The notes under the pieces were generated by a model. The model was not told the origin of the DNA, did no database searches, and was given only the letters and a program-made list of their open reading frames with translations. Positions 8,477 to 17,139 of a stretch of 64,000 nt of DNA are shown one piece after another. The stretch is from CAXTEJ01 sp964243295 (GTDB lineage: Bacteria; Actinomycetota; Actinomycetes; Actinomycetales; Angustibacteraceae): positions 1 through 64,000 of the forward strand of contig CAXTEJ010000004.1 of NCBI GenBank assembly GCA_964243295.1, written 5' to 3'. Both the position numbers and the translations under genes were made by a program. Every line of letters begins with the position of its first letter. Position 1 is the first letter of the stretch.

Positions 8477-9250
8477 TCACAGCACGGACGTCATGCCGCC
8501 GTCGACGTAGATGATCTGCCCGTTGACGAAGTCGGACGCCGGGCTGGCCAGGAAGATCAGCGCGCCTACGAGGTCCTCGACCCTCCCCCACCGGCCGGCA
8601 GGGGTGCGGCCTCGCACCCACGCGCTGAAGGTCTCGTCGGCCACCAGCGCCGCGGTCAGCTCGGTGTCGACGTAGCCGGGCCCGATCGCGTTGACGCAGA
8701 TGCCCGACGGCGCGAGGTCGGCGCACATGCCCTTGGTCAGCATCTTCAGCGCGCCCTTGGTGGCGGCGTACGGCGTGATGCCGGGGCGCGTGACCTCGCT
8801 CTGCACCGAGCAGATGGTGATGATCTTGCCTCGACCGCGCGGCACCATCGCCCGCGCGACCTCGCGCCCGACGAGGAACGCGCTCGTGAGGTTGGTCGCG
8901 AGCAGGCCGTGCCAGGCCTCGTCGGGGAACTCCAGCAGCGGCGCCCGGTGCTGGGCACCGGTGTTGTTCACGAGGACGTCGATCGGCCCGACCTCGGCCT
9001 CGATGCGGGCCACGCCGGCGCGCACGGCGTCGGGGTCCGTGCCGTCGAACGCCACGGCCACGACTCGACCGTCCGGGTGGCCTGCCGCCAACCGCTCACG
9101 CGCCGCCTCCAGCCGCTCGGGGTCACGGGCGTTGACGACGACGGTGCAGCCGGCGTCCAGCAGCCCGGCCGCGAGCGCCAGCCCGATGCCGCGGCTCGAG
9201 CCGGTCACGAGCGCTGTGGCGCCGCCGATGTCGAAGAGCGGGTGCGACAT
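8477..9250 (-). CDS. SDR-family dehydrogenase (gluconate 5-dehydrogenase-like)
   Basis: 257-residue classical short-chain dehydrogenase/reductase, most like gluconate 5-dehydrogenase (IdnO/Gno). It has the Rossmann motif TGSSRGIG (about 15-23), NNTGAQ, catalytic Ser (ICSVQS) and YAATK with the Tyr-X3-Lys pair, and ends in the usual IYVDGGMTSVL. The start ATG at 9250 is preceded by a strong AGGAGG at ideal spacing. No gluconate kinase or transporter is adjacent, so the substrate remains open. Confidence 0.88.
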   Translation of the reverse strand: MSHPLFDIGGATALVTGSSRGIGLALAAGLLDAGCTVVVNARDPERLEAARERLAAGHPDGRVVAVAFDGTDPDAVRAGVARIEAEVGPIDVLVNNTGAQHRAPLLEFPDEAWHGLLATNLTSAFLVGREVARAMVPRGRGKIITICSVQSEVTRPGITPYAATKGALKMLTKGMCADLAPSGICVNAIGPGYVDTELTAALVADETFSAWVRGRTPAGRWGRVEDLVGALIFLASPASDFVNGQIIYVDGGMTSVL

Positions 9251-9562
9251 GGTCCTCCTCGGTGGTCGCGACCGGGGTGATCGCGGTGCAGGAGCTCCAG
9301 CATCGGGTCGGCCACCCTGATCCGGCACCCCGTCGGCGACCCGCTGCCTCACTCGGCGGCGGGAGCGGGCCGCTTCGCGCCGTAAGCGACCGCGCTCCTG
9401 CGCTGCCGGCATGACTGCGGTACGGCTCGGGCGTCGTGCACGCTGCCCACCCTCGAGGAAGGCGCCGCGCGTCCTGAGCTCGTTCATGTGCCTCGACGTA
9501 CCCGTCGGGGGAGCCGGAGATCTGGGCGACGATCCTCCGCGCGCCGGGTGTGCGGGCCACGC
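9251..9562. other. gap of about 310 bp with no supported gene
   Basis: I read both strands. Open frames here are extensions or shadows of neighbours with no ribosome-binding site or recognisable domain. It must hold the promoter of the SDR gene and the 3' end of the methyltransferase transcript. Confidence 0.6.
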
Positions 9563-10294
9563 TCAGGCCGCCTTGCGCCAGACGGAGACGTGGCTCTCGC
9601 TGTCACTGGTGAACGGACCGCCGAGCCAGTCCGCGCTGCGGCTCTCGAGGCGCATCCCCGCGAGCTCGGCCATCAGGTCGCACTCGGCGGGCCAGATGTA
9701 CCGGAAGCTGCTGGCGCCGTAGGTCACCGTCCCGTCGTCGTGACGCCAGTAGTGCTGCGATGTGCCCTGCTGGGTCGTCAGGTCGTAGGTGTCGAACCCG
9801 GCGTGGTGCTGTCCTACATGGAACGGGACCGCCGCTTGACCGGGCGGAAACCGTCGGAGGCCCGGAACCCCCAGCTCGACGAGGAACCGCCCTCCCGGCC
9901 CGAGGTGACGCGCCGCATTGCGAAAGCAGGCGACCTGCTCGGCCTGGGTGCGGAGGTTGCTGATGCTGTTCCAGACGACGTAGACGAGGGCGAACTCCCC
10001 GGGCATCGTGCTGGTTGCCATGTCCCCGACCACGACCGGTACGTCGGCCCGCTTCGCGTGCAGCTGGTCGACCATCGGCTGGGACAGCTCGATGCCGCTG
10101 ACCGCGACGCCCCGGGCGGCCAGCGGGATCGCGACCCTTCCCGTCCCGATCGCGAGCTCCAACGCTGCGCCCTCCCGGGCCAGGCCCACGAGAAGGTCGA
10201 CGGCCGGGTCGAGCACCTCGGGCGCGAACATGAACGCGGAGGTCTCGTCGTACCACGCGGCCGCTGCCTGATCCCACAGGTCGCTGCTGGTCAT
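9563..10294 (-). CDS. class I SAM-dependent methyltransferase
   Basis: 243-residue Rossmann-fold methyltransferase. SAM motif I is ALELAIGTGRVAIPLA (about 44-60), the acidic end of strand 2 is GIELSQPM, and motif II is near VVVGDMAT. The Leu/Val-rich strand 4 is followed by SNLRTQAEQVACFRNAARHLGPGGRFLVEL, typical of the Methyltransf_25 group. The substrate cannot be predicted. Start ATG at 10,294; the gene is divergent from the DUF1801 gene. Confidence 0.88.
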   Translation of the reverse strand: MTSSDLWDQAAAAWYDETSAFMFAPEVLDPAVDLLVGLAREGAALELAIGTGRVAIPLAARGVAVSGIELSQPMVDQLHAKRADVPVVVGDMATSTMPGEFALVYVVWNSISNLRTQAEQVACFRNAARHLGPGGRFLVELGVPGLRRFPPGQAAVPFHVGQHHAGFDTYDLTTQQGTSQHYWRHDDGTVTYGASSFRYIWPAECDLMAELAGMRLESRSADWLGGPFTSDSESHVSVWRKAA

Positions 10295-10401
10295 CGCCCC
10301 AGACTCCCCCAGCGGCCTCGCCGGCCTCTACTGGTTTCCACGTCATGGCTGTAACGTCTGCTGGCGCTGACGGCGAACCGACGGGCGAGGAGTGCGGCCG
10401 A

Positions 10402-10866
10402 GTGGACGACAGCGCGGGCAAGACAACCGTCAACGACAGCGATGTGAGCGCCTTCGTCTCGTCCATCACCGATGACGACCGGCGGCGGGACGCCGAAGCC
10501 CTGGTCACACTCATGCAGGACGTCACGCGCGAGTCGCCGGTGATGTGGGGAGCGGCGATCATCGGCTTCGGCTCGCGCCACTACCGCTACCCTTCCGGCC
10601 GAGAAGGGGACACCGTTGCGGTGGGCTTCGCCCCCCGGAAGGCGCAGTCTGTGCTGTACCTGACAGGCGAGCTCGAGGACTACCACGACTTGCTCGGCCA
10701 GCTCGGACCTCACACGACGGGGAAAGGATGTCTCTACGTCAGGCACGTCGAGAAGGTCGACGATGGCGCCCTGCGAGAGATCGTCGCCCGTTCGTACCGA
10801 ACCGGAACAGGCAATGAGCTGGCGTCGCCGCCTTCGACCTCCGGTGAGCAACCCGACGGCGGCTGA
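10402..10866 (+). CDS. DUF1801 domain protein
   Basis: 154 residues from the GTG at 10,402, chosen because GAGGAG lies 9 bases upstream; the frame is open back to an ATG at 10,345 that has no ribosome-binding site and overlaps a TGTAAC promoter-like box. DUF1801/YdhG-type features are the N-terminal helix VSAFVSSITDDDRRRDAEALVTLM, the MWGAAIIGFG strand, VAVGFAPRKAQSVLYL, and the C-terminal GKGCLYVRHVEKVD. Members are small cytosolic proteins of unknown role with an iron-chaperone-like fold. Confidence 0.8.
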   Translation: MDDSAGKTTVNDSDVSAFVSSITDDDRRRDAEALVTLMQDVTRESPVMWGAAIIGFGSRHYRYPSGREGDTVAVGFAPRKAQSVLYLTGELEDYHDLLGQLGPHTTGKGCLYVRHVEKVDDGALREIVARSYRTGTGNELASPPSTSGEQPDGG

Positions 10867-10920
10867 GGCGCGCCACCGAGGGGTCTCCAGCCGAGCTCCT
10901 TGGACGGAGGTCAGCGCCGG

Positions 10921-10993
10921 TGGGCCCCGTGGGGATCGAACCCACAACCCGCGGATTAAAAGTCCGCTGCTCTGCCAGTTGAGCTAGAGGCCC
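10921..10993 (-). tRNA. tRNA-Lys, anticodon UUU
   Basis: 73-nt cloverleaf read on the minus strand. Acceptor 5' arm GGGCCTC pairs with GGGGCCC (one G-U pair). The D arm is GCTCAACTGGCAGAGC, the anticodon arm GCGGACTTTTAATCCGC with TTT at the centre, and the T arm GTGGGTTCGATCCCCAC. The discriminator base is A and the CCA end is not encoded. The variable loop is short (class I). Confidence 0.97.
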
Positions 10994-11098
10994 GAACGGG
11001 GACGAACCTCGAGTTCAGGAGCGTCTCCGGACAGGGGCCAAGGCTACCGGTGAGGCGGTCGGCGCTTGGACGCGTCACAGGGGCAGGCGCCGACCTCG

Positions 11099-11824
11099 TC
11101 AGGAGCTGACGCGGGCGAGGTAGACGGTGCTGGCGGAGATCCCGCGCGTGAGCGGGTTGGCGAACTCGACCCGCTCGGCCACAGCGCCGGCGAAGCACGC
11201 CGCCAGCACGTCGAGGAACCTCGGGTCGGGGTCGCCGTCCGACCACAGCCCGAAGACACCGCCCGGCGCGATCTGCCCGCGCAGCCGGGCCAGACCGTCC
11301 GGGGTGTAGAACCGCGCGTGCGAGGGGTGCAGCACATGAGTCGGCGTGTGGTCGATGTCGACCAGCACCGCGTCGTAGCGGCGGCGTCCGGGATTGGTGG
11401 CGGCCAGCGCAGCGTCGTCGGTGAGGTGGAAGAAGTCGCTACACAGCAGCTGGGTGCGGTCATCCGACAGCAGCTGCGCCGACAGCGGCAGCAGCCCGCG
11501 GTGGTGCCAGTCGATCACCGGCTGCAGCGCTTCGACCACGACCAGGTGGCGCACCCTCGCGTCCTCGAGCGCGGCGACAGCCGTGTAGCCGAGGCCGAGA
11601 CCGCCCACGAGGACGTCGATCCCCTCGCGCTCGTCGGTGAGCTCGGTCAGGCCCAGGCGCGCCAGGGCCTCCTCGGCGTCGGTGAACAGCGTCGACATCA
11701 GATGCTCGTCGTCGAGCTTGGCCTCGAACACCTCGACGTCGAGGAGCGGGTGCCTGCGCCGGCGCAGGCTGATGGCCCCCATCGGCGTCTGCTGCCAGTC
11801 CAGCTCGGCGTATCGCGCGCTCAC
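11099..11824 (-). CDS. spermidine-synthase-like methyltransferase-fold protein
   Basis: 241-residue protein of the spermidine/spermine synthase-like Rossmann family. Markers are the N-terminal MGAISLRRRR, DEHLMSTLFTDAEEALA, the nucleotide-binding VLVGGLGLGYTAVAALE, the acidic strand-2 end VVVEALQPV, and YDAVLVDIDHTP. Real spermidine synthases carry a longer N-terminal beta domain and a GGGDGG loop; this short form probably has another substrate. The GTG at 11,824 is used because the family N-terminus fits there; upstream in-frame codons give unlike sequence. Monocistronic, with the terminator of the mannan operon upstream. Confidence 0.78.
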   Translation of the reverse strand: MSARYAELDWQQTPMGAISLRRRRHPLLDVEVFEAKLDDEHLMSTLFTDAEEALARLGLTELTDEREGIDVLVGGLGLGYTAVAALEDARVRHLVVVEALQPVIDWHHRGLLPLSAQLLSDDRTQLLCSDFFHLTDDAALAATNPGRRRYDAVLVDIDHTPTHVLHPSHARFYTPDGLARLRGQIAPGGVFGLWSDGDPDPRFLDVLAACFAGAVAERVEFANPLTRGISASTVYLARVSS

Positions 11825-11999
11825 GTGCCCCCCGTCACGGTCAGACGGCGCCAGGTGCCGCCATCCGCGCGCACCGTCCACGCGAGAGTGGCACGGGACA
11901 AGCCCACCAGCCACCCGGCTCAGAGACTGACGCGACCACGCTGACGTGGGAGAGGCTGGCTCGCCGTCAGGTTGCCACCACTGCTTCCCGGGCACGCAC

Positions 12000-12031
12000 A
12001 GCGGGGCCGGCGCATCGGCGCCGGCCCCGCT
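12000..12031 (-). terminator. intrinsic terminator of the mannan-use operon
   Basis: Perfect 14-bp stem, AGCGGGGCCGGCGC with GCGCCGGCCCCGCT, and an ATCG tetraloop. It starts 18 bases past the GH5 stop codon, at the end of the run of minus-strand genes that begins with the solute-binding protein at 19,488. Confidence 0.8.
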
Positions 12032-12048
12032 GGTAGTGAGGTGGAGCG

Positions 12049-14025
12049 TCAGTTCACGCGGACCGCGTCGATCGAGACCGTGCCGGTGCTGACGAACACG
12101 TTGATCGCGCGGACGTCGGTCAGGTCGCACGTGCTGCTGGCCAGGTCGACCTCGATGGTGTTGCCCTCGGTGCGGTTGCCCTGGATCTGGCACCACGTGA
12201 AGGCGTCACCGGTCTGCAGCGAGACGGGCACCGACGCCGGGGCCGGAGACATCTCGAACGACAGCGTGCTGCGACCGGTCAGGACGAACGGTGCGCCCTG
12301 TCCCGAGCCGAACCACGCGTTCTTGCTGCTGACGGTCAGCGACTGCGTGCCGTCGCTGGCGAAGCCCGTGCCGGTGGCGACGGTGCCAGCGTCGGTCTGC
12401 CAGTTGCCCGGCGCCCAGCCCTGCACGCCGTCCTCGAAGCTGAACAGCGTCTGCGCCGCGGTGGGCGAAGGCTTGCCGTTGACCGTGACGGTCGCGACGT
12501 TCGAGCGCCTGCCCTTGGTGTCGGCGATCGTGTAGCTCGCGGTCGTGCGACCCGACCAGCCCTCGGTCGGCACGAAGGTGATCTCGCCGTCCGAGACGGT
12601 CCAGGTGCCGGCCGACGTCGTGATGGTCGACTGCACCCCGGCCGTCGCCGTGTCGAGGTCGATCGACGCGAGGTCGAGAACGCCCGGGGCGTAGGCGATG
12701 TCGTTGGTGGTCACCGCGATCGACGCGGACTCACCGAACTCCACGGCCGCGGCGTCGTTGTCGGCGACGGGCGCGAAACGCTTGTTGGACGGCGAGTCCA
12801 TGCGCTGCTCGAAGTTCTGCAGCGTGGTGCAGGTCGGGCTCGGGCAGTAGATCGTGAACCCGTCGTAGTCGGGGTACAGCGTGCCGTCGTCCTGCTTGTC
12901 GGACAGGATCCAGTACAGCGCGCCGTCGGTGCCGCCCTCGGCGACCGCACTGGTCCACTGCTGGTAGATCGCGTTGCGGATCGACTGGTCACGCAGGCCG
13001 AACTCGCCGAGCATCACCGGCTTGTTGATGCGCTCGGCTGCCGCGGTGTGCTGACGGATGTACGTCGTGCCCCACTGCGCCGTCTTGCCCCAGCTGTCGG
13101 GGTAGAGGTGATAGCTCATGACGTCCATGTTCGGCAGCGACGCGAGGCGCACCGTGTCGACGCCGCTGCTGCAGTCGTACTGCTCGTCCTTCAGCGACGG
13201 GTCGATGCAGAAGAAGCCCTCGTCGCCCATGCTCACCAGGTGCTTGCGGTCGATCGACTTGATGAACGTCGACATCTCGTCGGCCCACCCTGTCAGCGTG
13301 TCGGTGGTGCAGGTCGATGAGCGGGGGTAGCCCCCCGACCCGACGCACCGCGGCTCGTTGGCGAGCTCGAAGGTCATGATCGTCGGGTCGTCCTTGTACT
13401 TCACGCCCGTGATCGTGTTCACGCGGTTGAGGATGTGGGAGACGTAGTCCTTGTACCAGCCGCGGATGCGCGCGTCGGTGTAGAAGTCGTCGTGGTTGTC
13501 CAAACCGGCCCAGCGCACGTACTGGTCCATGCCGCCGAAGTCGGTCCAGTTGTTGGTGAACGGGATGACGAGCTTGAGGCCGTCCTGCTTGGCCCGCGCC
13601 ACCACGGCGTCGAGCTTCTGCAGCCCCGAGGCGCCGTCGTTGTACGCCGGCCGCTGGGCCTTCGCGTCCCAGTACTGGATGTAGGTGCCGTCCTGGATCC
13701 CGGCGACCGAGTTCGAGCCGTCCTCGTTGCCGATGTCGAACCAGCCCCAGGTGCGGACGACGTCGAAGCCTGACGCCGCAGCCTTGTCGAGCACGGCGTC
13801 GCGCATCAGCGGCGACTTGTAGTGCAGGTAGTAGTTGTTGGTGCCGACGAAACGGAACGGCTGGTTGCCCAGCTTGAGGTCGGCGCCGTGGCGGGTCACG
13901 AAGGAGTCATCCGCTCTCGCGGGCTTGGGCGCTGCCGTGGCGGGGGCTGCGGTCAGCCCCAGCACCAGGGCAGCGACCCCGGTGAGTGCGGCGGCCAGCT
14001 TGGCGCGCCGTGGTGACGTGGACAT
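12049..14025 (-). CDS. secreted GH5 endo-beta-1,4-mannanase with C-terminal carbohydrate-binding modules
   Basis: 658-residue secreted enzyme that would cleave beta-1,4-mannan backbones outside the cell. The signal peptide (1 to about 31) ends near TAAPATAAP. The GH5 (subfamily-7-like) domain, about 40-400, has RFVGTNNYYLHY, acid/base Glu224 in LANEP, and nucleophile Glu341 in LGEFGL. A cadherin/Ig-like segment (about 410-510) follows, then a C-terminal beta-sandwich with FSFEDGVQGWAPGNW and a DAVRVN ending, as in mannan-binding CBMs. It starts at ATG 14,025 with GGAG upstream, 59 bases after the GH88/105-like gene, and is last in the operon before a strong terminator. Family and secretion are clear; mannan specificity rests on family and neighbours. 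Confidence 0.92.
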   Translation of the reverse strand: MSTSPRRAKLAAALTGVAALVLGLTAAPATAAPKPARADDSFVTRHGADLKLGNQPFRFVGTNNYYLHYKSPLMRDAVLDKAAASGFDVVRTWGWFDIGNEDGSNSVAGIQDGTYIQYWDAKAQRPAYNDGASGLQKLDAVVARAKQDGLKLVIPFTNNWTDFGGMDQYVRWAGLDNHDDFYTDARIRGWYKDYVSHILNRVNTITGVKYKDDPTIMTFELANEPRCVGSGGYPRSSTCTTDTLTGWADEMSTFIKSIDRKHLVSMGDEGFFCIDPSLKDEQYDCSSGVDTVRLASLPNMDVMSYHLYPDSWGKTAQWGTTYIRQHTAAAERINKPVMLGEFGLRDQSIRNAIYQQWTSAVAEGGTDGALYWILSDKQDDGTLYPDYDGFTIYCPSPTCTTLQNFEQRMDSPSNKRFAPVADNDAAAVEFGESASIAVTTNDIAYAPGVLDLASIDLDTATAGVQSTITTSAGTWTVSDGEITFVPTEGWSGRTTASYTIADTKGRRSNVATVTVNGKPSPTAAQTLFSFEDGVQGWAPGNWQTDAGTVATGTGFASDGTQSLTVSSKNAWFGSGQGAPFVLTGRSTLSFEMSPAPASVPVSLQTGDAFTWCQIQGNRTEGNTIEVDLASSTCDLTDVRAINVFVSTGTVSIDAVRVN

Positions 14026-14084
14026 CGTCGTCTCCGGTCAGTTGGTGGGTCGTCGGACGGTGGGGCGGGCGCGACGGGTCAGCG

Positions 14085-15011
14085 TCACGCGTCCTGCAGG
14101 GCGCGGGTGGCCAGCAGGAAGAAGGACTGCGCCTCGGCCGAGGTACCGGGCCGGTCGAAACGCGGGGAACCGCACGCGGGGACGACGAAGCCGTCCTCGT
14201 CCACGTGCTCGGTGACGGTCTGCACGAGGTCGCGCGCGGTGTCGGCGTAACCGGGCTCGAGCCAGCCGTCGGCGGCACCGACCGCGGCGGCGTACGCCAG
14301 CATCAGGGCCAGCGTGCACTCCTCGAAGGTGGTGGGGTCGTCGACGACGTCGTGGAACAGCCCGGACGCCGCGCGGTGCGGCAGCAGCACGTCGATGAGC
14401 TCACGGGCCTCCGCACCGAAGGCGGAAGCATCGTCGGCGTGACGGGCGCTGCGGGCCAGACCCGCTGCCACCCAACCGTTCCCGCTGCCCCAGTGGACGT
14501 CGCGCACGGCCTCGCCGCGAGCCTCGTCCCACTGGTGGGCCCACAGCCCCGAGTCGTCACGCAGCCGGGTGCGGTGCCCGTCGAGCTGTCGGCGTGCCTC
14601 GTCGGACAGGCCGCAGCGCACCAGCAGCGGCACGACCATGTAGACGCTGTCGACCCACACCTGCTGCTCACCCTCGATGTGGAACAGCGTGCCGTCGTCG
14701 GCGCGCGGGCAGTCGCGCAGCAGCCAGTCCAGCTGGCGCTGCAGCCCCTTCCCGGCGCGGTCGTCGCCGCCGGCCTCGGCCAGCCACGCGACGGCCTCAC
14801 CGTTCGCGGCGCAGTTCACGGTGCCGTAGTCGTCGATCTCGCCGAGCTTGCCGGCGGGCGTCTGGCGCGTCAGGGCGTCACGGGCGAGCACCCGCACGAG
14901 GTCGAGCCGCCCCCGGTCGAGCAGGGCGTGGCTTGCCACGCCCTGCTCCCAGGACTGCCGGGCGGTGCCGAGCAGCGCCTGCAGCACCCGGTCCTCGACC
15001 GGCGACGTCAC
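14085..15011 (-). CDS. GH88/GH105-like glycoside hydrolase
   Basis: 308-residue cytosolic (alpha/alpha)6-barrel protein of the unsaturated-glucuronyl/rhamnogalacturonyl hydrolase group. Family markers are SWEQGVASHALLD at the N-terminus, WVDSVYMVVPLL with the catalytic-type Asp, GLWAHQWDE, HWGSGNGWVAAGLAR, and the end AEAQSFFLL. GTG 15,011 is the start: it overlaps the stop of the AGE gene by 4 bases (GTGA), implying translational coupling. Upstream in-frame sequence is Arg/Pro-rich and looks non-coding. A hydrolase for unsaturated uronides is unexpected in a mannan operon, so the real substrate may be a decorated or mixed mannan. Confidence 0.85.
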   Translation of the reverse strand: MTSPVEDRVLQALLGTARQSWEQGVASHALLDRGRLDLVRVLARDALTRQTPAGKLGEIDDYGTVNCAANGEAVAWLAEAGGDDRAGKGLQRQLDWLLRDCPRADDGTLFHIEGEQQVWVDSVYMVVPLLVRCGLSDEARRQLDGHRTRLRDDSGLWAHQWDEARGEAVRDVHWGSGNGWVAAGLARSARHADDASAFGAEARELIDVLLPHRAASGLFHDVVDDPTTFEECTLALMLAYAAAVGAADGWLEPGYADTARDLVQTVTEHVDEDGFVVPACGSPRFDRPGTSAEAQSFFLLATRALQDA

Positions 15012-16243
15012 GCCAGGGCACCTGCAGCCAGCGACGCGGCCAGCCCCGGCGCCAGCGGCAGGCGTGCGAGCAGCGTCGCCTGCACGGCGTGGTAGAGGTC
15101 CGGCTTGCCCGGCCACACGGTCGCCACGGGGTGGTTGTGCGCGTCGAGCTGGTGGTGCCACGACCCACGCTCGGTGTCGACGAGGTGGGTGCGCACGTAC
15201 CCCCACCAGCTCGCCTCGAGCGCCGCGTAGCGGCTGTCACCGGTGCGCCGGTGCAGAGCACCGGCGGCCGCGACCGCCTCGGCTGCGACCCAGTGCATCC
15301 TGTCGTGCACGACCGGCCGGCCGTCCCAGTCGGTGGTGTAGACGAAGCCGTCCGCACCGTCGGCGTGCCAGCCGTCCGCCACCGCCCGGTCGAACAGCTC
15401 GCGCGCCGCCGGCTCCAGCCACGGGGGTGCCTCGCCACCGAGGGTGGCCTCGACGTGCAGCAGCAGCCGCGACCACTCGAGGGCGTGCCCGACCGTCGCG
15501 CCGTAGGGCTGGAAGGGGTCGTCCGGCCTGTCGACGTTGTGCTCGGGCAGTGGCGTCCAGTCGGGCGTGAAGTGCTCGGGCACGCGCCACCCGTTGGTGC
15601 GGGCCCAGCCCACGACCGAGTCGGCGATGCGCAGGGCCCGGTCGCTCCAGCGCCGATCTCCTGTCGCGTCGGCTGCCGCCAGCAACGCCTCGACGGCGTG
15701 CATGTTGGCGTTGACCCCGCGGTAGTCGTCGAGCGTGCTGAAGGCGGAGTCCCAGCAGTCGACGCACAGCCCGGCTGCGTCGTCCCAGAACCGCTCGTCG
15801 AACACGGCGAGCGCGTCATCGAGCAGAGCCCGTGCGCCCGGGCGCCCCGCAATGGTGGCCGAGGCGGCGGCGAGCACGACGAACGCGTGCCCGTAGGCCT
15901 CCTTCCCCTCGGCCGGGACGCCGTCGGGACCAAGGCTCGGGTACCAGCCGCCGTTCTCGCGGTCACGTAGCGGACCGGTCAGCCCGGCGACCGCGAGGTC
16001 GGCGAGCTCACCCGCCCCCGGCTGGCCCAGCAGGTGGCCCAGCGAGTAGACGTGCGCCATGCGCGCCGTGATCCACGTGTGCAACGGCTTGGACAGGTCG
16101 GGGGCACCGTCGTCGTCCAGCCATGACGACCCACCCCGCGGGTGAGGGAAGCCCCGGCCGAACTCGAGCAGCCGACGGCACTCGTCGTCCAGCCACCCGG
16201 TGTCGTAGGCGGTGCGCTGCAACGCGTCGGGGCTCAGGGTCAC
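15008..16243 (-). CDS. AGE-family sugar 2-epimerase / ketol-isomerase
   Basis: 411-residue (alpha/alpha)6-barrel enzyme of the N-acylglucosamine 2-epimerase superfamily, which includes cellobiose/mannobiose 2-epimerase and D-mannose isomerase. Conserved His-bearing helices are visible: HTWITARMAHVYS, AYGHAFVVLAAAS, NANMHAVEALL, VGHALEWSRLLLH, MHWVAAEA and KPDLYHAVQA. Beside a beta-mannosidase, conversion of released mannose to fructose is the simplest role; mannobiose epimerisation would need a GH130 phosphorylase, which is not in the window. GTG 16,243 overlaps the permease stop by 4 bases, and the gene's own stop overlaps the next start by 4, so it is tightly coupled on both sides. Confidence 0.85.
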   Translation of the reverse strand: MTLSPDALQRTAYDTGWLDDECRRLLEFGRGFPHPRGGSSWLDDDGAPDLSKPLHTWITARMAHVYSLGHLLGQPGAGELADLAVAGLTGPLRDRENGGWYPSLGPDGVPAEGKEAYGHAFVVLAAASATIAGRPGARALLDDALAVFDERFWDDAAGLCVDCWDSAFSTLDDYRGVNANMHAVEALLAAADATGDRRWSDRALRIADSVVGWARTNGWRVPEHFTPDWTPLPEHNVDRPDDPFQPYGATVGHALEWSRLLLHVEATLGGEAPPWLEPAARELFDRAVADGWHADGADGFVYTTDWDGRPVVHDRMHWVAAEAVAAAGALHRRTGDSRYAALEASWWGYVRTHLVDTERGSWHHQLDAHNHPVATVWPGKPDLYHAVQATLLARLPLAPGLAASLAAGALA

Positions 16244-17139
16244 TTGGTCGCTCCCGACGTGAAGCCGTTGTAGATGAACCGCTGCAGCGCCAGGAAGGCC
16301 AGGAGCGTCGGGACGATGACGATGATGACGCCCGCCGAGATGACCTCCCACTGCGCGCTGAACGGGCCCTTGAAGCGGAACAGCGAGGTGCTGATGACGC
16401 CGAGGTCGGGCGAGGGCATGTAGAGGAACGGCAGGTAGAACTCGTTGTAGATCGCGATCCCCTTGACGATGACCACGGTGGCGATGGCCGGCTTCAGCAG
16501 CGGCAGGATGATGCGGAAGAAGATCGCGATGTGGCCGGCGCCGTCGAGCGCGGCTGCCTCGTCGAGCTCCTTGGGCACTCCCCGCAGGAACTGCATGAAG
16601 ATGTAGATCGAGATGATGTCGGTGCCGAGGAACAGCACGATCACCGACCACCGGGTGTTGAACAGCTCCAGGTTGTTGATCACCTGGAACGTCGCGACCT
16701 GGGTCGTGACGCCGGGCACGAGGGTGGCCGTCAGGAACAGCGCGACGACCAGCTTGCGCAGCCGGAACTCGAACCGGTCGAGCGCGTACGACGCCATCGA
16801 CCCGATCAGCACCGTGCCTGTCACCGAGATGGCCAGGATGATCGCGGTGTTGAGGAAGCCCCTGACCATCGCGCCCTGGCTGAAGGCGGTGACGAAGTTG
16901 TCGGTCGTCCACTGCTTCGGGAGGGCGAACGGGCCCGAGGAGCGGTAGTCCTCGGTCGTCTTGAAGCTGGCGATGAGGATGACCAGCATCGGCACGATCA
17001 CGACGAGCGTCGCCGCGACCAGGGACGTGTACTTGAATCCGCTACCGAGCCGGCCGCGGACCCTCGACCCGCCGTGGGCGGCCGGGATCGTCGGGATGGT
17101 CGGGGTGGTCGGGGCGCCGGGAGTGGTGACGGCGGTCAT
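16240..17139 (-). CDS. carbohydrate ABC transporter permease (MalG/LacG type)
   Basis: 299-residue inner-membrane permease, one half of the pore of a CUT1-family sugar importer. A short Thr/Pro-rich N-terminus precedes six predicted transmembrane helices, beginning SLVAATLVVIVPMLVILIASF. The coupling EAA loop reads ELDEAAALDGAGHIAIFFRIILPLLKP, the classic consensus of MalG-type permeases. ATG 17,139 overlaps the upstream permease stop (ATGA), and its stop overlaps the AGE start. It pairs with the gene at 17,136-18,092. No ATPase gene lies in the locus, so a shared MsiK-type ATPase elsewhere is likely. Confidence 0.93.
   Translation of the reverse strand: MTAVTTPGAPTTPTIPTIPAAHGGSRVRGRLGSGFKYTSLVAATLVVIVPMLVILIASFKTTEDYRSSGPFALPKQWTTDNFVTAFSQGAMVRGFLNTAIILAISVTGTVLIGSMASYALDRFEFRLRKLVVALFLTATLVPGVTTQVATFQVINNLELFNTRWSVIVLFLGTDIISIYIFMQFLRGVPKELDEAAALDGAGHIAIFFRIILPLLKPAIATVVIVKGIAIYNEFYLPFLYMPSPDLGVISTSLFRFKGPFSAQWEVISAGVIIVIVPTLLAFLALQRFIYNGFTSGATK

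Noticed and set aside
15008..16243. Firm call of mannobiose 2-epimerase
   Set aside because: That route needs a GH130 mannosyl-glucose phosphorylase, not found here; D-mannose isomerase is equally compatible with the sequence.
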